Of a stretch of DNA of 7,935 nt, positions 1 to 6,283 are shown piece by piece. The notes under the pieces are model-generated. The model did no database searches. It saw only the letters and a program-made list of their open reading frames with translations, and was not told the DNA's origin. Position numbers and translations under genes: made by a program. The DNA comes from JBFMCC01 sp034435275 (lineage in GTDB: Bacteria > Chloroflexota > Anaerolineae > Anaerolineales > Villigracilaceae), in the NCBI GenBank assembly GCA_034435275.1, contig DAOTXP010000133.1:1-7935 (forward strand). The letters are read 5' to 3'. How positions within the stretch are numbered: position 1 is the stretch's first letter; the number at the start of each line of letters is the position of its first letter.

Positions 1-44
1 TCCTCAGCAGAAACCGCAAGAAAGGCACCGGGCCTTAATCCCGT

Positions 45-452
45 TTAGCCCTCTTCCTCCCAGCCAGATTCCTCGACCGCAATAAAAATATCCGTAGCCG
101 AGATCAAGCCCACCAGCGCGCCGCTTTCGTCCGCCACAGGCAGGTGATGGATACGGTTCTTCTGCATCACCTGGGAACATTCCTTCAGGGTCCACTCCGG
201 GCGGGCAGTGATGAGCGGCCCGGACATGATCTCGCGCACGGTCGTTTCAGCCGGGTTGCGCTCCGCGGCCACGATCTTGTCGCGGATGTCCGTCGTCGTG
301 ACAATGCCATAGGCGGGATTCTTGTCCGTCACATCTACCACCACGCTGTGGATGTTGCGGCGACGCATGAGCGTCATGGCATAGGAAACGCTCGAATCGG
401 GATCAACAACGATAACGGGACTGCTCATCCAATCACGGACCGTGTGGGGCAT
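45..452 (-). CDS. Two-CBS-domain protein
   Basis: This 135-residue protein consists almost entirely of a tandem CBS (Bateman) module. CBS1 covers about residues 5-60 and ends in GIVTTTDI (49-56). CBS2 covers about 72-128 and ends in GLISATDI (115-122). The TTDI and ATDI aspartates are at the position that usually contacts the ribose of adenine nucleotides in this family. There is no signal peptide, membrane segment or attached catalytic domain, so it is probably a stand-alone cytoplasmic nucleotide-sensing protein; its ligand and partner cannot be read from the sequence. The ATG start is supported by AGGAG six bases upstream (TTCAGGAGACTTCCATG on the minus strand). It lies downstream of two lipoprotein genes on the same strand with a 54-nt gap, and may have its own promoter. 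The acidic tail (EESGWEEEG) is unremarkable. Confidence 0.9.
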   Translation of the reverse strand: MPHTVRDWMSSPVIVVDPDSSVSYAMTLMRRRNIHSVVVDVTDKNPAYGIVTTTDIRDKIVAAERNPAETTVREIMSGPLITARPEWTLKECSQVMQKNRIHHLPVADESGALVGLISATDIFIAVEESGWEEEG

Positions 453-484
453 GGAAGTCTCCTGAATATCAATAAGGTGCGCTA

Positions 485-490
485 ATTATA
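485..490 (-). promoter_or_regulatory. Possible -10 box of the CBS gene
   Basis: The minus strand reads TATAAT here, a perfect -10 hexamer, in the 54-nt gap before the CBS gene and 33-38 nt upstream of its start codon. I see no convincing -35 box at 16-18 nt spacing (the matching stretch reads AAGGTG), so this may be chance in a short AT-rich gap. Confidence 0.3.
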
Positions 491-506
491 GCCGCAGATG
501 AAAACA

Positions 507-1430
507 TCACCTTACAATCAATTGCACCGAATTCATCGCCAGCACGGATCCGTCCGCGGCGCTGAAATCTGCAATGACTAGCAGAATCGGTCCGCGTGGA
601 AAGGCTGACAGGTCAAGCGTTGCATCAAAGGTACCCGGCGCGCCGAGGTCTGGCGCGGACACCATGAGCGGCCCGGCCGCGAGCTCATTACCCTCACCAG
701 TGTAAATTCGATAACTCAGGTTGTTCTCGAACGGCGCAATTGTGACATTCCCTTTGACCTGCACCGCGCCGCTGACCTCACTCCCATCAAACGGCGATTC
801 AATCGTGATGACGCGCTCGAGACCGCCGGGCGTCTTCGAGGTGGCGCGGACAAGGGTCAGGCCCGACGCGGTGAGGCGATAAGTCTGGGTGACGGGTTGC
901 GCTGGACAACAGCCCGGGTCATTCGGTCCGTGGATGATCGCGTCCACAAAAATCGTCCCGTTTTGAATCTTGAGGTCGTTGATTTGCGGACGGTCGTCAA
1001 TCAGCCAGGAGGCGGTGTGGCGCGGCTTCCCCTTTTCGTTGACCACCGCTGCCACCGAGACAAAGACTCCCGTTCCACCATAATTGACGGCGATGGTCAC
1101 TGCCGCGTCCTCCGCGCCGTCGTCATTCAAATCGCCAAAGACGATCTGCTCGCCGAGAGTGACGGATACAAAGTCAACCGAGGCAGGATCATTCCCGCCT
1201 TGGAAAATGCCATCAACCAGGTGATAAGCATGGCTGTTGTTATTGAAATCCTGCAACGTGTAATCCATGTTCTCGAGCATATCGGACGTCAACGGCGGAA
1301 TCGAGACGGACGTCTCGGTGGGGAACACGAAGACAGTGGGCGTCGGCGTGGGCATCCAGTTCATGGAAAAAGTGCAGGACAGGCTGAAAGGAATCAGGAA
1401 CAAGAGAAACAATGATCTTCTTCTGTTCAT
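507..1430 (-). CDS. Lipoprotein with FG-GAP-like loop and Gmad2-like C-terminal domain
   Basis: This is a predicted exported lipoprotein of 307 residues. Residues 1-19 form a signal peptide with three arginines, a hydrophobic core and a lipobox ending in SLSC, with C19 as the lipidation site. A Thr/Pro-rich linker (PTPTPT, about 27-40) follows. The middle region contains FGDLNDDGAEDAAVTI (98-113), which resembles the calcium-binding loop of FG-GAP/EF-hand-like repeats, and a GCC pair (173-175). From about 209 to the end the pattern (ESPFDGSEV, VKGNV, PFENNLSYRIY, FSAADGS) resembles the immunoglobulin-like Gmad2 domain. The start at 1430 is chosen because GGAG lies six bases upstream and the signal peptide then begins MNRRR; an in-frame ATG at 1442 would add four residues. 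The gene begins just after the preceding lipoprotein's stop (TGATATGGAG), suggesting translational coupling. Its function is unknown; a surface or periplasmic role is inferred. Confidence 0.8.
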   Translation of the reverse strand: MNRRRSLFLLFLIPFSLSCTFSMNWMPTPTPTVFVFPTETSVSIPPLTSDMLENMDYTLQDFNNNSHAYHLVDGIFQGGNDPASVDFVSVTLGEQIVFGDLNDDGAEDAAVTIAVNYGGTGVFVSVAAVVNEKGKPRHTASWLIDDRPQINDLKIQNGTIFVDAIIHGPNDPGCCPAQPVTQTYRLTASGLTLVRATSKTPGGLERVITIESPFDGSEVSGAVQVKGNVTIAPFENNLSYRIYTGEGNELAAGPLMVSAPDLGAPGTFDATLDLSAFPRGPILLVIADFSAADGSVLAMNSVQLIVR

Positions 1431-1443
1431 GGCATTCTCCATA

Positions 1444-2559
1444 TCAGGGAATCAATAACGTCCACGTAGCCCCGCCGTCGCTGGTTCGATACAGGGAAGT
1501 ATCCGTGCCGTCGTGGCTGGTCAGGGCCCAGCCGGTGTCCGCAGTGACGAACTGGAAATCACTCAAGAGATCGTTGAAGTCCATGTCGGGTATAACCGAT
1601 CTCCAGGTCTGCCCGCCGTCGTGACTGACATAGAATGACCCTCCCCCCCAAGCCACAATATCCTTGGCCGAATACAATGACGCCGGGCGTCCATTCGGAA
1701 TAGCCTGCCCGGGCGTCCATGTCTGGCCGCCGTCGCGCGTGACAAAGAAGACCGTCGCAATGCCGGGATCGGCAGGCAGCACCATATTGACGGGAAGGAC
1801 GCCATCGGTCGCGGAGAAAAAGATCGGCGCGTAATTACCCGTCTGCGCGGACTCGTAACCCGCAGGCGGGAGAAGATTAATTTCGTCCCACGTCGCGCCG
1901 CCGTCCTGTGTGGCATAAAGATAAATATAGTTGTCCACCGGCACACTGCCGCCGATCCAGCCGCGCGAGACATTCAGAAAAGTAAATCCATACTTCTGCC
2001 CGCCGAGGGGCAGGCTCTGGTCCACACCGGGCTCGTGCTGAAAAACCACCTGCCAGGCCGCGCCGCCGTCGGTGGTTTTGTAGATCGCCACACCCTGCGA
2101 CCCCGCGCCCGCGCCCAGGTCGGCCATGGCGAAGCCGTTCGAGGCGTCCAGGAATTGCAGGCTGGCGTACGAAAACGGGACCGCGTTCCAGGTCCAGGAG
2201 GAACCGCCGTTGGCCGTGTGATAAAGTGTCCCGCTGTCATTTAAAACCCAGGCCGCCTGCGCGTCGAGAAAGACAAAGGGGCTGTACCCCACAAAGTCCA
2301 GACCCGGCGGTGTGGCGTCGTACCAGGTCACGCCGCCGTCGTTCGTGCGGACGACCTTCGTCTCGGTCGTGCCCCAGCCAAAAGATTCATCCATGAAATA
2401 GAAAGACCACAAGTTGGGCGACTCAACGAGCGGAAGACTGATTTGTGGAATCGGGGTGGGCGCGTCGGCGCTGGACGCCGGGCGGGGTGTGCCGCAACCG
2501 GCGAGCGCCAGGGACAGCGCCAGAAAAATAAAAAACAAAAAGTAGAGGCTGTTTTTCAT
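1444..2559 (-). CDS. Ycf48/BNR-like beta-propeller lipoprotein with seven Asp-boxes
   Basis: This is a predicted lipoprotein of 371 residues. The signal peptide is residues 1-22, with lipobox LAGC and lipidated C22, followed by a Pro-rich linker. The rest carries seven Asp-box (BNR) motifs of the form (S/T)xDGGxxW at about 72-79, 115-122 (with N for D), 162-169, 217-224, 274-281, 312-319 and 359-366. Seven motifs fit a propeller of the Ycf48/sortilin Asp-box type. Family members include the photosystem II assembly factor Ycf48, but nothing here suggests photosynthesis; bacterial relatives are mostly of unknown function. The start at 2559 gives a canonical signal peptide (MKNSLYFLFF) and leaves four bases after the thiolase stop. 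A GTG start at 2595 would overlap the thiolase by 32 bases and put charged residues ahead of the signal, so it is less likely. The ribosome binding site is weak (GGATAG), consistent with coupled translation. Confidence 0.85.
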   Translation of the reverse strand: MKNSLYFLFFIFLALSLALAGCGTPRPASSADAPTPIPQISLPLVESPNLWSFYFMDESFGWGTTETKVVRTNDGGVTWYDATPPGLDFVGYSPFVFLDAQAAWVLNDSGTLYHTANGGSSWTWNAVPFSYASLQFLDASNGFAMADLGAGAGSQGVAIYKTTDGGAAWQVVFQHEPGVDQSLPLGGQKYGFTFLNVSRGWIGGSVPVDNYIYLYATQDGGATWDEINLLPPAGYESAQTGNYAPIFFSATDGVLPVNMVLPADPGIATVFFVTRDGGQTWTPGQAIPNGRPASLYSAKDIVAWGGGSFYVSHDGGQTWRSVIPDMDFNDLLSDFQFVTADTGWALTSHDGTDTSLYRTSDGGATWTLLIP

Positions 2560-2563
2560 GGTT

Positions 2564-3775
2564 CTATCCAATAAATTCAAGAATCGTCGCCTCACCCTGA
2601 CCGACGCCGACGCAGAGAGTGGCGAGCCCGAATTTGATATTGCCGCGCAATTTCATTTCATGGACGAGCGTGGTCGCCAGCCGCGCACCCGAACAGCCGA
2701 GCGGATGCCCGATGGCGATCGCGCCGCCGTTGACGTTGACGATCTCAGGATCAACGCCGAGGTCTTCGATGACAGCCAGCGACTGCACCGCGAAGGCCTC
2801 GTTCAACTCGACCAGGCCGATGTCTTTCATTTTCAAACCCGCGCGCGCAAGCACTTTCTTTGTCGCAGGGACAGGCCCGTAGCCCATGACGCGCGGCGGC
2901 ACGCCGGCCGCGGCCGAAGCGACCACCCGCGCCAATGGTTGGAATTTCAATTCTTTGGCTTTCTCTTCGCTCATCAGCAACAGCGCGGCCGCGCCATCAT
3001 TGAGCCCCGACGAGTTGCCTGCGGTCACGCTGCCGCCTTCTTTTTTGAAGGCGGGCTTTAGTTTAGCAAGCGATTCCATGGTCGTATCGCGGCGCGGACG
3101 TTCGTCGGTTGCAACCGTCACAGGTTCGCCTTTTTTCTGCGGCACGGGCACAGGGATGATCTCCTGCGCGAAGCGGCCCGAGTCCATCGCCGCGATGGCG
3201 CGCTGGTGACTGCGCACCGCGAACGCGTCCTGCTTTTCGCGCGTCAGGTGCGGACGCTCGGCGGCGATGTTCTCGGCTGTCTCACCCATGGACTCCGTCC
3301 CATATTTCTCTTTCATCACCGGGTTCGGATAGCGCCAGCCGAGGGCGGTGTCATAGGCAGTTAAATTTCCGAAGGAGTAGCCGCTTTCCGCTTTCGGCAG
3401 GGAATACGGCGCGCGGCTCATGGACTCGACCCCGCCGGCGATATAAATATCGCCTTCGCCGCATCGGATCGCGCGCGCGGCCATGTTGACCGCGCTCAAG
3501 CCCGAGGCGCACAGGCGGTTCACGGTCACGCCCGCCACCTCGACGGGCAGTCCCGCCAGGAGTGCGGCCATGCGCGCCACGTTGCGGTTGTCTTCACCCG
3601 CCTGATTCGCGCATCCGAAGAAGACCTCCTCGATGAGGGCAGGGTCAATTTGATTGCGTTCGAGAATGCTTTTTATAACGAGGGCCGCCAGATCGTCCGG
3701 GCGGACCGGGGCGAGAATGCCTCCCAGCGCGCCGACAGGCGTGCGGAGGGCGTCCACAATCACTGCTTGTGACAT
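2564..3775 (-). CDS. Acetyl-CoA acyltransferase (thiolase), PaaJ/PcaF-like
   Basis: This is a full-length degradative-type thiolase of 403 residues. It catalyses CoA-dependent cleavage of a 3-oxoacyl-CoA, or the reverse condensation, in the cytoplasm. The catalytic residues are all present: nucleophile C89 in VNRLCASGLSAV, NEAF at 325-328, H357 in GHPLGCSGARL, and C388 in the CxG motif (LCVGVGQGEA). The stretches RYPNP (148-152), MGETAENIA (163-171), RDTTMESLAKL (229-239) and the GVGQG ending are like the 3-oxoadipyl-CoA thiolase branch, but an acetoacetyl-CoA or broad 3-ketoacyl-CoA substrate is equally possible. The start at 3775 has GGAGG five bases upstream and gives the usual MSQAVIVDALRTPVG opening; an upstream in-frame ATG at 3814 would add 13 atypical residues. 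It is divergent from the 2-oxoacid oxidoreductase operon, whose acyl-CoA product could enter a pathway ending in thiolysis. Two lipoprotein genes follow it closely. Confidence 0.93.
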   Translation of the reverse strand: MSQAVIVDALRTPVGALGGILAPVRPDDLAALVIKSILERNQIDPALIEEVFFGCANQAGEDNRNVARMAALLAGLPVEVAGVTVNRLCASGLSAVNMAARAIRCGEGDIYIAGGVESMSRAPYSLPKAESGYSFGNLTAYDTALGWRYPNPVMKEKYGTESMGETAENIAAERPHLTREKQDAFAVRSHQRAIAAMDSGRFAQEIIPVPVPQKKGEPVTVATDERPRRDTTMESLAKLKPAFKKEGGSVTAGNSSGLNDGAAALLLMSEEKAKELKFQPLARVVASAAAGVPPRVMGYGPVPATKKVLARAGLKMKDIGLVELNEAFAVQSLAVIEDLGVDPEIVNVNGGAIAIGHPLGCSGARLATTLVHEMKLRGNIKFGLATLCVGVGQGEATILEFIG

Positions 3776-3804
3776 AGAATCCTCCAAGTCCATTTCATGA
3801 TTTA

Positions 3805-3810
3805 ATTCTA
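3805..3810 (-). promoter_or_regulatory. Possible extended -10 promoter of the thiolase gene
   Basis: On the minus strand the sequence reads TGGTAGAAT, a TGn extension plus a 5-of-6 match to the -10 hexamer, 30-35 nt upstream of the thiolase ATG. No good -35 box is seen 16-18 nt further upstream, which an extended -10 promoter may not need. This is a motif match only. Confidence 0.3.
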
Positions 3811-3890
3811 CCACCCGAAAACACAGGAAGTTTGTAAGCGTGAAAAATGACGCATGGCACTACTCGTATTTTTGGGAAAAAGCCATAATC

Positions 3891-3925
3891 AGGTTGGCAG
3901 ATTTTGACCTAATCCTGTCCAACTT
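3891..3925 (+). promoter_or_regulatory. Imperfect inverted repeat in the divergent promoter region
   Basis: The left arm GTTGGCAGATT (3893-3903) pairs with AATCCTGTCCAAC (3911-3923), apart from two single-base bulges (C3914 and T3918), around a 7-nt centre TTGACCT. That gives 11 paired positions, with A3891-T3925 and a G-T pair extending the base. It lies 7 nt upstream of the AAGGAG site of the ferredoxin-subunit gene. The centre contains a -35-like TTGACC, but no good -10 follows. It could be an operator for a dimeric regulator or a leader hairpin. A -10-like CATAAT at 3884-3889 would make it part of the mRNA leader. Confidence 0.35.
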
Positions 3926-3943
3926 CTCAGATAAGGAGAGCCA

Positions 3944-4186
3944 ATGCCCGCGAAAGGTTGGATCGAAGTCAGCGACTTATATTGTAAAGGCTGCGAACTG
4001 TGCATCAGCGCCTGTCCGCAGAGCGTAATGGAATTGGATATGTCCCGGCTGACGCCGAAAGGATACCACCCCGCGCACACGTTCAAGGACGGCTGCACGG
4101 GGTGTGCCATCTGCGCCCTGGTCTGCCCGGACGCGGCGATCACCGTTTATCGCGAGATCACAAAAGCGGTGCCTGCCGCCGCGTAA
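3944..4186 (+). CDS. 2-Oxoacid:ferredoxin oxidoreductase delta subunit (2x[4Fe-4S] ferredoxin)
   Basis: This 80-residue bacterial-type ferredoxin has two complete CxxCxxCxxxCP motifs: C14, C17, C20 and C24, then C51, C54, C57 and C61. Such a subunit passes electrons from the internal cluster of the beta subunit to external ferredoxin. It is the first gene of a delta-alpha-beta-gamma operon, the usual organisation of four-subunit KOR/VOR enzymes, which identifies it as the delta subunit rather than a free ferredoxin. The start is supported by AAGGAG five bases upstream and gives MPAKGWIEVSDLYCKGC. The 34-residue stretch between the end of motif one and motif two (GYHPAHTFKDG) is typical of these subunits. 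The TAA stop is immediately followed by a 9-bp inverted repeat that fills most of the gap to the alpha gene. Confidence 0.93.
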   Translation: MPAKGWIEVSDLYCKGCELCISACPQSVMELDMSRLTPKGYHPAHTFKDGCTGCAICALVCPDAAITVYREITKAVPAAA

Positions 4187-4239
4187 GGGCACAGCAAGAC
4201 GATCATTCGTCAATGACAAGTCGTCAACCCGCTGTGCCC
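4187..4239 (+). promoter_or_regulatory. Structured intercistronic palindrome between delta and alpha genes
   Basis: GGGCACAGC (4187-4195) and GCTGTGCCC (4231-4239) are perfect 9-bp complements enclosing 35 nt. Inside are two further small stems: GACGA/TCGTC (4198-4202 with 4207-4211, loop TCAT) and TGAC/GTCA (4214-4217 with 4223-4226, loop AAGTC). As RNA this could fold as a three-way junction. It starts at the first base after the delta stop codon and ends 4 nt before the AGGAG site of the alpha gene. There is no U-tract, so it is not a standard terminator. Processing, mRNA stabilisation or control of alpha translation are possible roles; none is shown. Confidence 0.5.
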
Positions 4240-4256
4240 CCACAGGAGTAACTTAC

Positions 4257-5375
4257 ATGCCCAAAGAATTATGGAAAGGCAACGAAGCCATCGCCGAGGC
4301 GGCGGTGCGCGCGGGACTGGAAGCCTACTTTGGCTACCCCATCACGCCTCAAACTGAAATCCTGGAATACCTCTCGCGCCGTATGCCCGAACTCGGGCGC
4401 GCCTTCGTGCAGGCCGAGTCCGAACTTGGCGCGATCAACATGGTCTACGGCGCGGCGTGCACGGGCGTGCGCGTCATGTCGTCGTCGTCGAGTCCTGGCG
4501 TGAGCCTGATGATGGAGGGACTCTCTTACATTGCAGGCACCGAAGTCCCCGCGGTGCTGGTCAACGTGATGCGCGGCGGCCCGGGGCTGGGCAACATCGC
4601 CCCCGCACAAGGCGACTACAACCAGGCCGTCCACGGCGGCGGTCACGGAGATTATCCGCGCATCGTCCTCGCGCCCGCCTCGGTGCAGGAAGCCATTGAC
4701 CTGATGGGTCTCTCATTCGACCTGGCCGAAAAATACCGCATGATCACCATGATCATCATGGACGGCTCCATCGGTCAGATGATGGAACCGGCCGAGATGC
4801 CCGCCATGAGCGAGATCAAACGCAAGGATTGGGATTGGGCCACCAACGGCGCCATGAACCGCGAACGCCGCATCCTGTCCTCGATTTACATTGACCCGCC
4901 CGCCGAAGAAGTTGCCAACTTCCGCCTCGGCAAACGCTGGCAGGAAGTACAGGCCAACGAAGTGCGCTACAAGGAATACTACCTCGACGATGCCGATTTC
5001 GTGGTGGTCGGCTTCGGAACGGCGGGACGCGTTTCGCTTTCGGCAGTGCGCGCCGCCCGCGCCGAAGGAATCAAAGTCGGCCTGCTGCGCCCGGTGACTG
5101 TCAGCCCATATCCGTATGAGGTGATTGACCGGCTGGCAGGTCGCGTGAGCGCGTTCCTCGTCACCGAGATGAACATGGGCCAGATGTTCGATGACGTCCG
5201 CCTGGCAGTGCGCGGACGCGTCCCCGTCGAGTTTTACGGACGGACGGGCGGCGTGGTGCCCTTCCCCGACGAAGTGCTGGACGAAATCCGCCGCGTCGCC
5301 GCGGGGAAATGGTCGGTTGACCGCGACCCGCGCGACTCCTGGCAGACGCGTATGGCGTCCGTTATACAGAGGTGA
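4257..5375 (+). CDS. vorB: 2-Oxoacid:ferredoxin oxidoreductase alpha subunit, VorB-like
   Basis: This 372-residue subunit carries the pyrimidine-side thiamine domain and the transketolase C-terminal-like domain of the oxidoreductase. GYPITPQTEI (26-35) is the conserved substrate-contacting loop, and VQAESELGAINMVYGAA (51-67) contains the glutamate region that pairs with TPP. The motif RGGPGLGNIAPAQGDYNQAV (106-125) followed by GGGHGDY resembles the VorB (3-methyl-2-oxobutanoate) family as I recall it, rather than the KorA-type GPSTGLPT pattern. The C-terminal domain begins near 246 (FVVVGFGTAGR). With the beta, gamma and delta subunits it should convert a 2-oxoacid, CoA and oxidised ferredoxin to acyl-CoA, CO2 and reduced ferredoxin. 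AGGAG eight bases upstream fixes the start at 4257; longer in-frame starts run back through the intercistronic stem. The TGA stop lies two bases before the beta gene's ATG. Substrate assignment is tentative. Confidence 0.9.
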   Translation: MPKELWKGNEAIAEAAVRAGLEAYFGYPITPQTEILEYLSRRMPELGRAFVQAESELGAINMVYGAACTGVRVMSSSSSPGVSLMMEGLSYIAGTEVPAVLVNVMRGGPGLGNIAPAQGDYNQAVHGGGHGDYPRIVLAPASVQEAIDLMGLSFDLAEKYRMITMIIMDGSIGQMMEPAEMPAMSEIKRKDWDWATNGAMNRERRILSSIYIDPPAEEVANFRLGKRWQEVQANEVRYKEYYLDDADFVVVGFGTAGRVSLSAVRAARAEGIKVGLLRPVTVSPYPYEVIDRLAGRVSAFLVTEMNMGQMFDDVRLAVRGRVPVEFYGRTGGVVPFPDEVLDEIRRVAAGKWSVDRDPRDSWQTRMASVIQR

Positions 5376-5377
5376 GA

Positions 5378-6148
5378 ATGACTGCTCCCGAAAACCTTGT
5401 CTATGACCGTCCCGAAGCCTTTACCGATACGCCGACGCATTACTGCCCCGGCTGTACGCACGGCGTGGCGCATCGCCTGATCGCCGAAGTGCTGGAAGAA
5501 ATGGATTTGATTCCCAAAACCATCGGCGTCGCGCCTGTGGGATGCTCGGTGTTCGCATACAACTATTTCGATACCGATTTCGTCGAAGCCCCGCATGGGC
5601 GCGCACCCGCCATGGCGACGGGCATCAAGCGCGTCCTGCCTGACCGGATCGTCTTCACCTATCAAGGCGACGGCGACCTGGCTTCGATTGGCATGGGCGA
5701 GATCGTCCACGCGGCGGCGCGCGGCGAGAACATTACCGTCATCTTCATCAATAACGCCAATTACGGCATGACCGGCGGACAAATGGCGCCAACCACCCTG
5801 CCCGGCATGAAAACCACCTCCTCCCCCAATGGCCGCGACGTGGAGACTCAGGGCTACCCAATCCGCATGGCGGAGATGCTCGCAACACTCGATGGCGTGG
5901 GGTACTGCGTGCGGCGCAGTCTGCATGACCCGAAGAATATCCGTTTGGCAAAGAAAGCGATTCGCACCGCGTTCGAGACGCAGGTGCGCGGACTGGGCTT
6001 CTCGATGGTGGAACTGCTGTCCACCTGTCCCACCAACTGGGGCATGAAGCCTGTGGAGGCGCTCAAGTTCGTAGAAGAGAAGATGGTGCCGTTCTTCCCG
6101 CTCGGCGATTACAAAGTCGCGGCGGGCGTGGCGCAGGTAAAAGTCTAA
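5378..6148 (+). CDS. 2-Oxoacid:ferredoxin oxidoreductase beta subunit (TPP-binding)
   Basis: This 256-residue subunit binds the TPP diphosphate and the catalytic [4Fe-4S] cluster. The TPP/Mg motif is GDGD (97-100) through NNANYG (125-130), followed by MTGGQMAPTT (131-140), very conserved in this family. Four cysteines fit the cluster ligands of OFOR beta subunits: C23 and C26 in HYCPGC, C56 in VGCS, and C217 in STCPTNWG. The ATG at 5378 has AGAGG five bases upstream, overlapping the alpha gene's end; a GTG at 5372 is in frame but less likely. The 2-nt spacing indicates coupled translation with alpha, as expected for subunits that form the active site together. Length is normal, and I see no truncation or missing key residue. 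A repeat element lies 3 nt after its stop and separates it from the gamma gene. Confidence 0.94.
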   Translation: MTAPENLVYDRPEAFTDTPTHYCPGCTHGVAHRLIAEVLEEMDLIPKTIGVAPVGCSVFAYNYFDTDFVEAPHGRAPAMATGIKRVLPDRIVFTYQGDGDLASIGMGEIVHAAARGENITVIFINNANYGMTGGQMAPTTLPGMKTTSSPNGRDVETQGYPIRMAEMLATLDGVGYCVRRSLHDPKNIRLAKKAIRTAFETQVRGLGFSMVELLSTCPTNWGMKPVEALKFVEEKMVPFFPLGDYKVAAGVAQVKV

Positions 6149-6150
6149 TT

Positions 6151-6272
6151 CGTCATTGCGAGCCCCGCTGGTCGAGTAGCCGCGAAGCGGCATATCGAGA
6201 CTAGGGGGCGAAGCAATCTCCAATTCGCGAGGAGATTGCTTCATCGGGAAGAACACCCTCCTCGCAATGACG
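6151..6272 (+). repeat. Intercistronic palindromic repeat, MITE/REP-like, within the oxidoreductase operon
   Basis: Perfect 12-bp ends CGTCATTGCGAG (6151-6162) and CTCGCAATGACG (6261-6272) enclose a second perfect 12-bp pair, GAAGCAATCTCC (6210-6221) and GGAGATTGCTTC (6231-6242). The element can be read as two units in opposite orientation, 6151-6221 and the complement of 6231-6272, around the 9-nt centre AATTCGCGA. I recall units of the form CGTCATTGCGAG...GAAGCAATCTCC as a dispersed repeat in many bacterial genomes. It fills almost the whole 135-nt gap between the beta and gamma genes and ends one base before GGAG of gamma. Without it the gap would be about 15 nt, so it probably arrived after the operon formed. 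No target-site duplication is evident. Confidence 0.85.
6169..6203 (+). repeat. Second palindromic repeat nested inside the first
   Basis: This 35-nt stretch runs from TGGTCGAG to ATCGAGACTA and forms an imperfect hairpin: GCCGC/GCGGC (6179-6183 with 6187-6191) around a GAA loop, a 3x3 internal loop, then TCGA/TCGA (6172-6175 with 6195-6198). It resembles another dispersed palindrome I know from bacterial genomes (TGGTCGAG...TCGAGACC). It separates CCCCGC from GGGGGC. Taking it out leaves a 36-nt host unit made of three 12-nt parts, so it appears to sit exactly at the unit's centre. Confidence 0.65.
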
Positions 6273-6283
6273 CGGAGAAAACT

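Noticed and set aside
1..44. Possible terminator after the CBS gene (minus strand CGGG...CCCG)
   Set aside because: The stem is only 4 bp with a 7-nt loop and no proper T-run follows, so it is not supportable; nothing else is seen in these 44 bases.
4104..4256. Longer in-frame start for the alpha subunit, overlapping the ferredoxin gene
   Set aside because: The extra residues are unlike the family and run through the intercistronic stem; AGGAG is correctly placed for 4257.
6151..6272. CRISPR-like or transposase-bearing element between beta and gamma genes
   Set aside because: There are no regularly spaced direct repeats and no room for a transposase; the repeats are inverted and fit a MITE/REP-like element.
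6236..6283. Upstream extension of the gamma subunit from an ATG at 6236
   Set aside because: The extra 16 residues are translated from the repeat element, and the family opening MQKEILIAGFGGQG with GGAG before it fixes the start at 6284.
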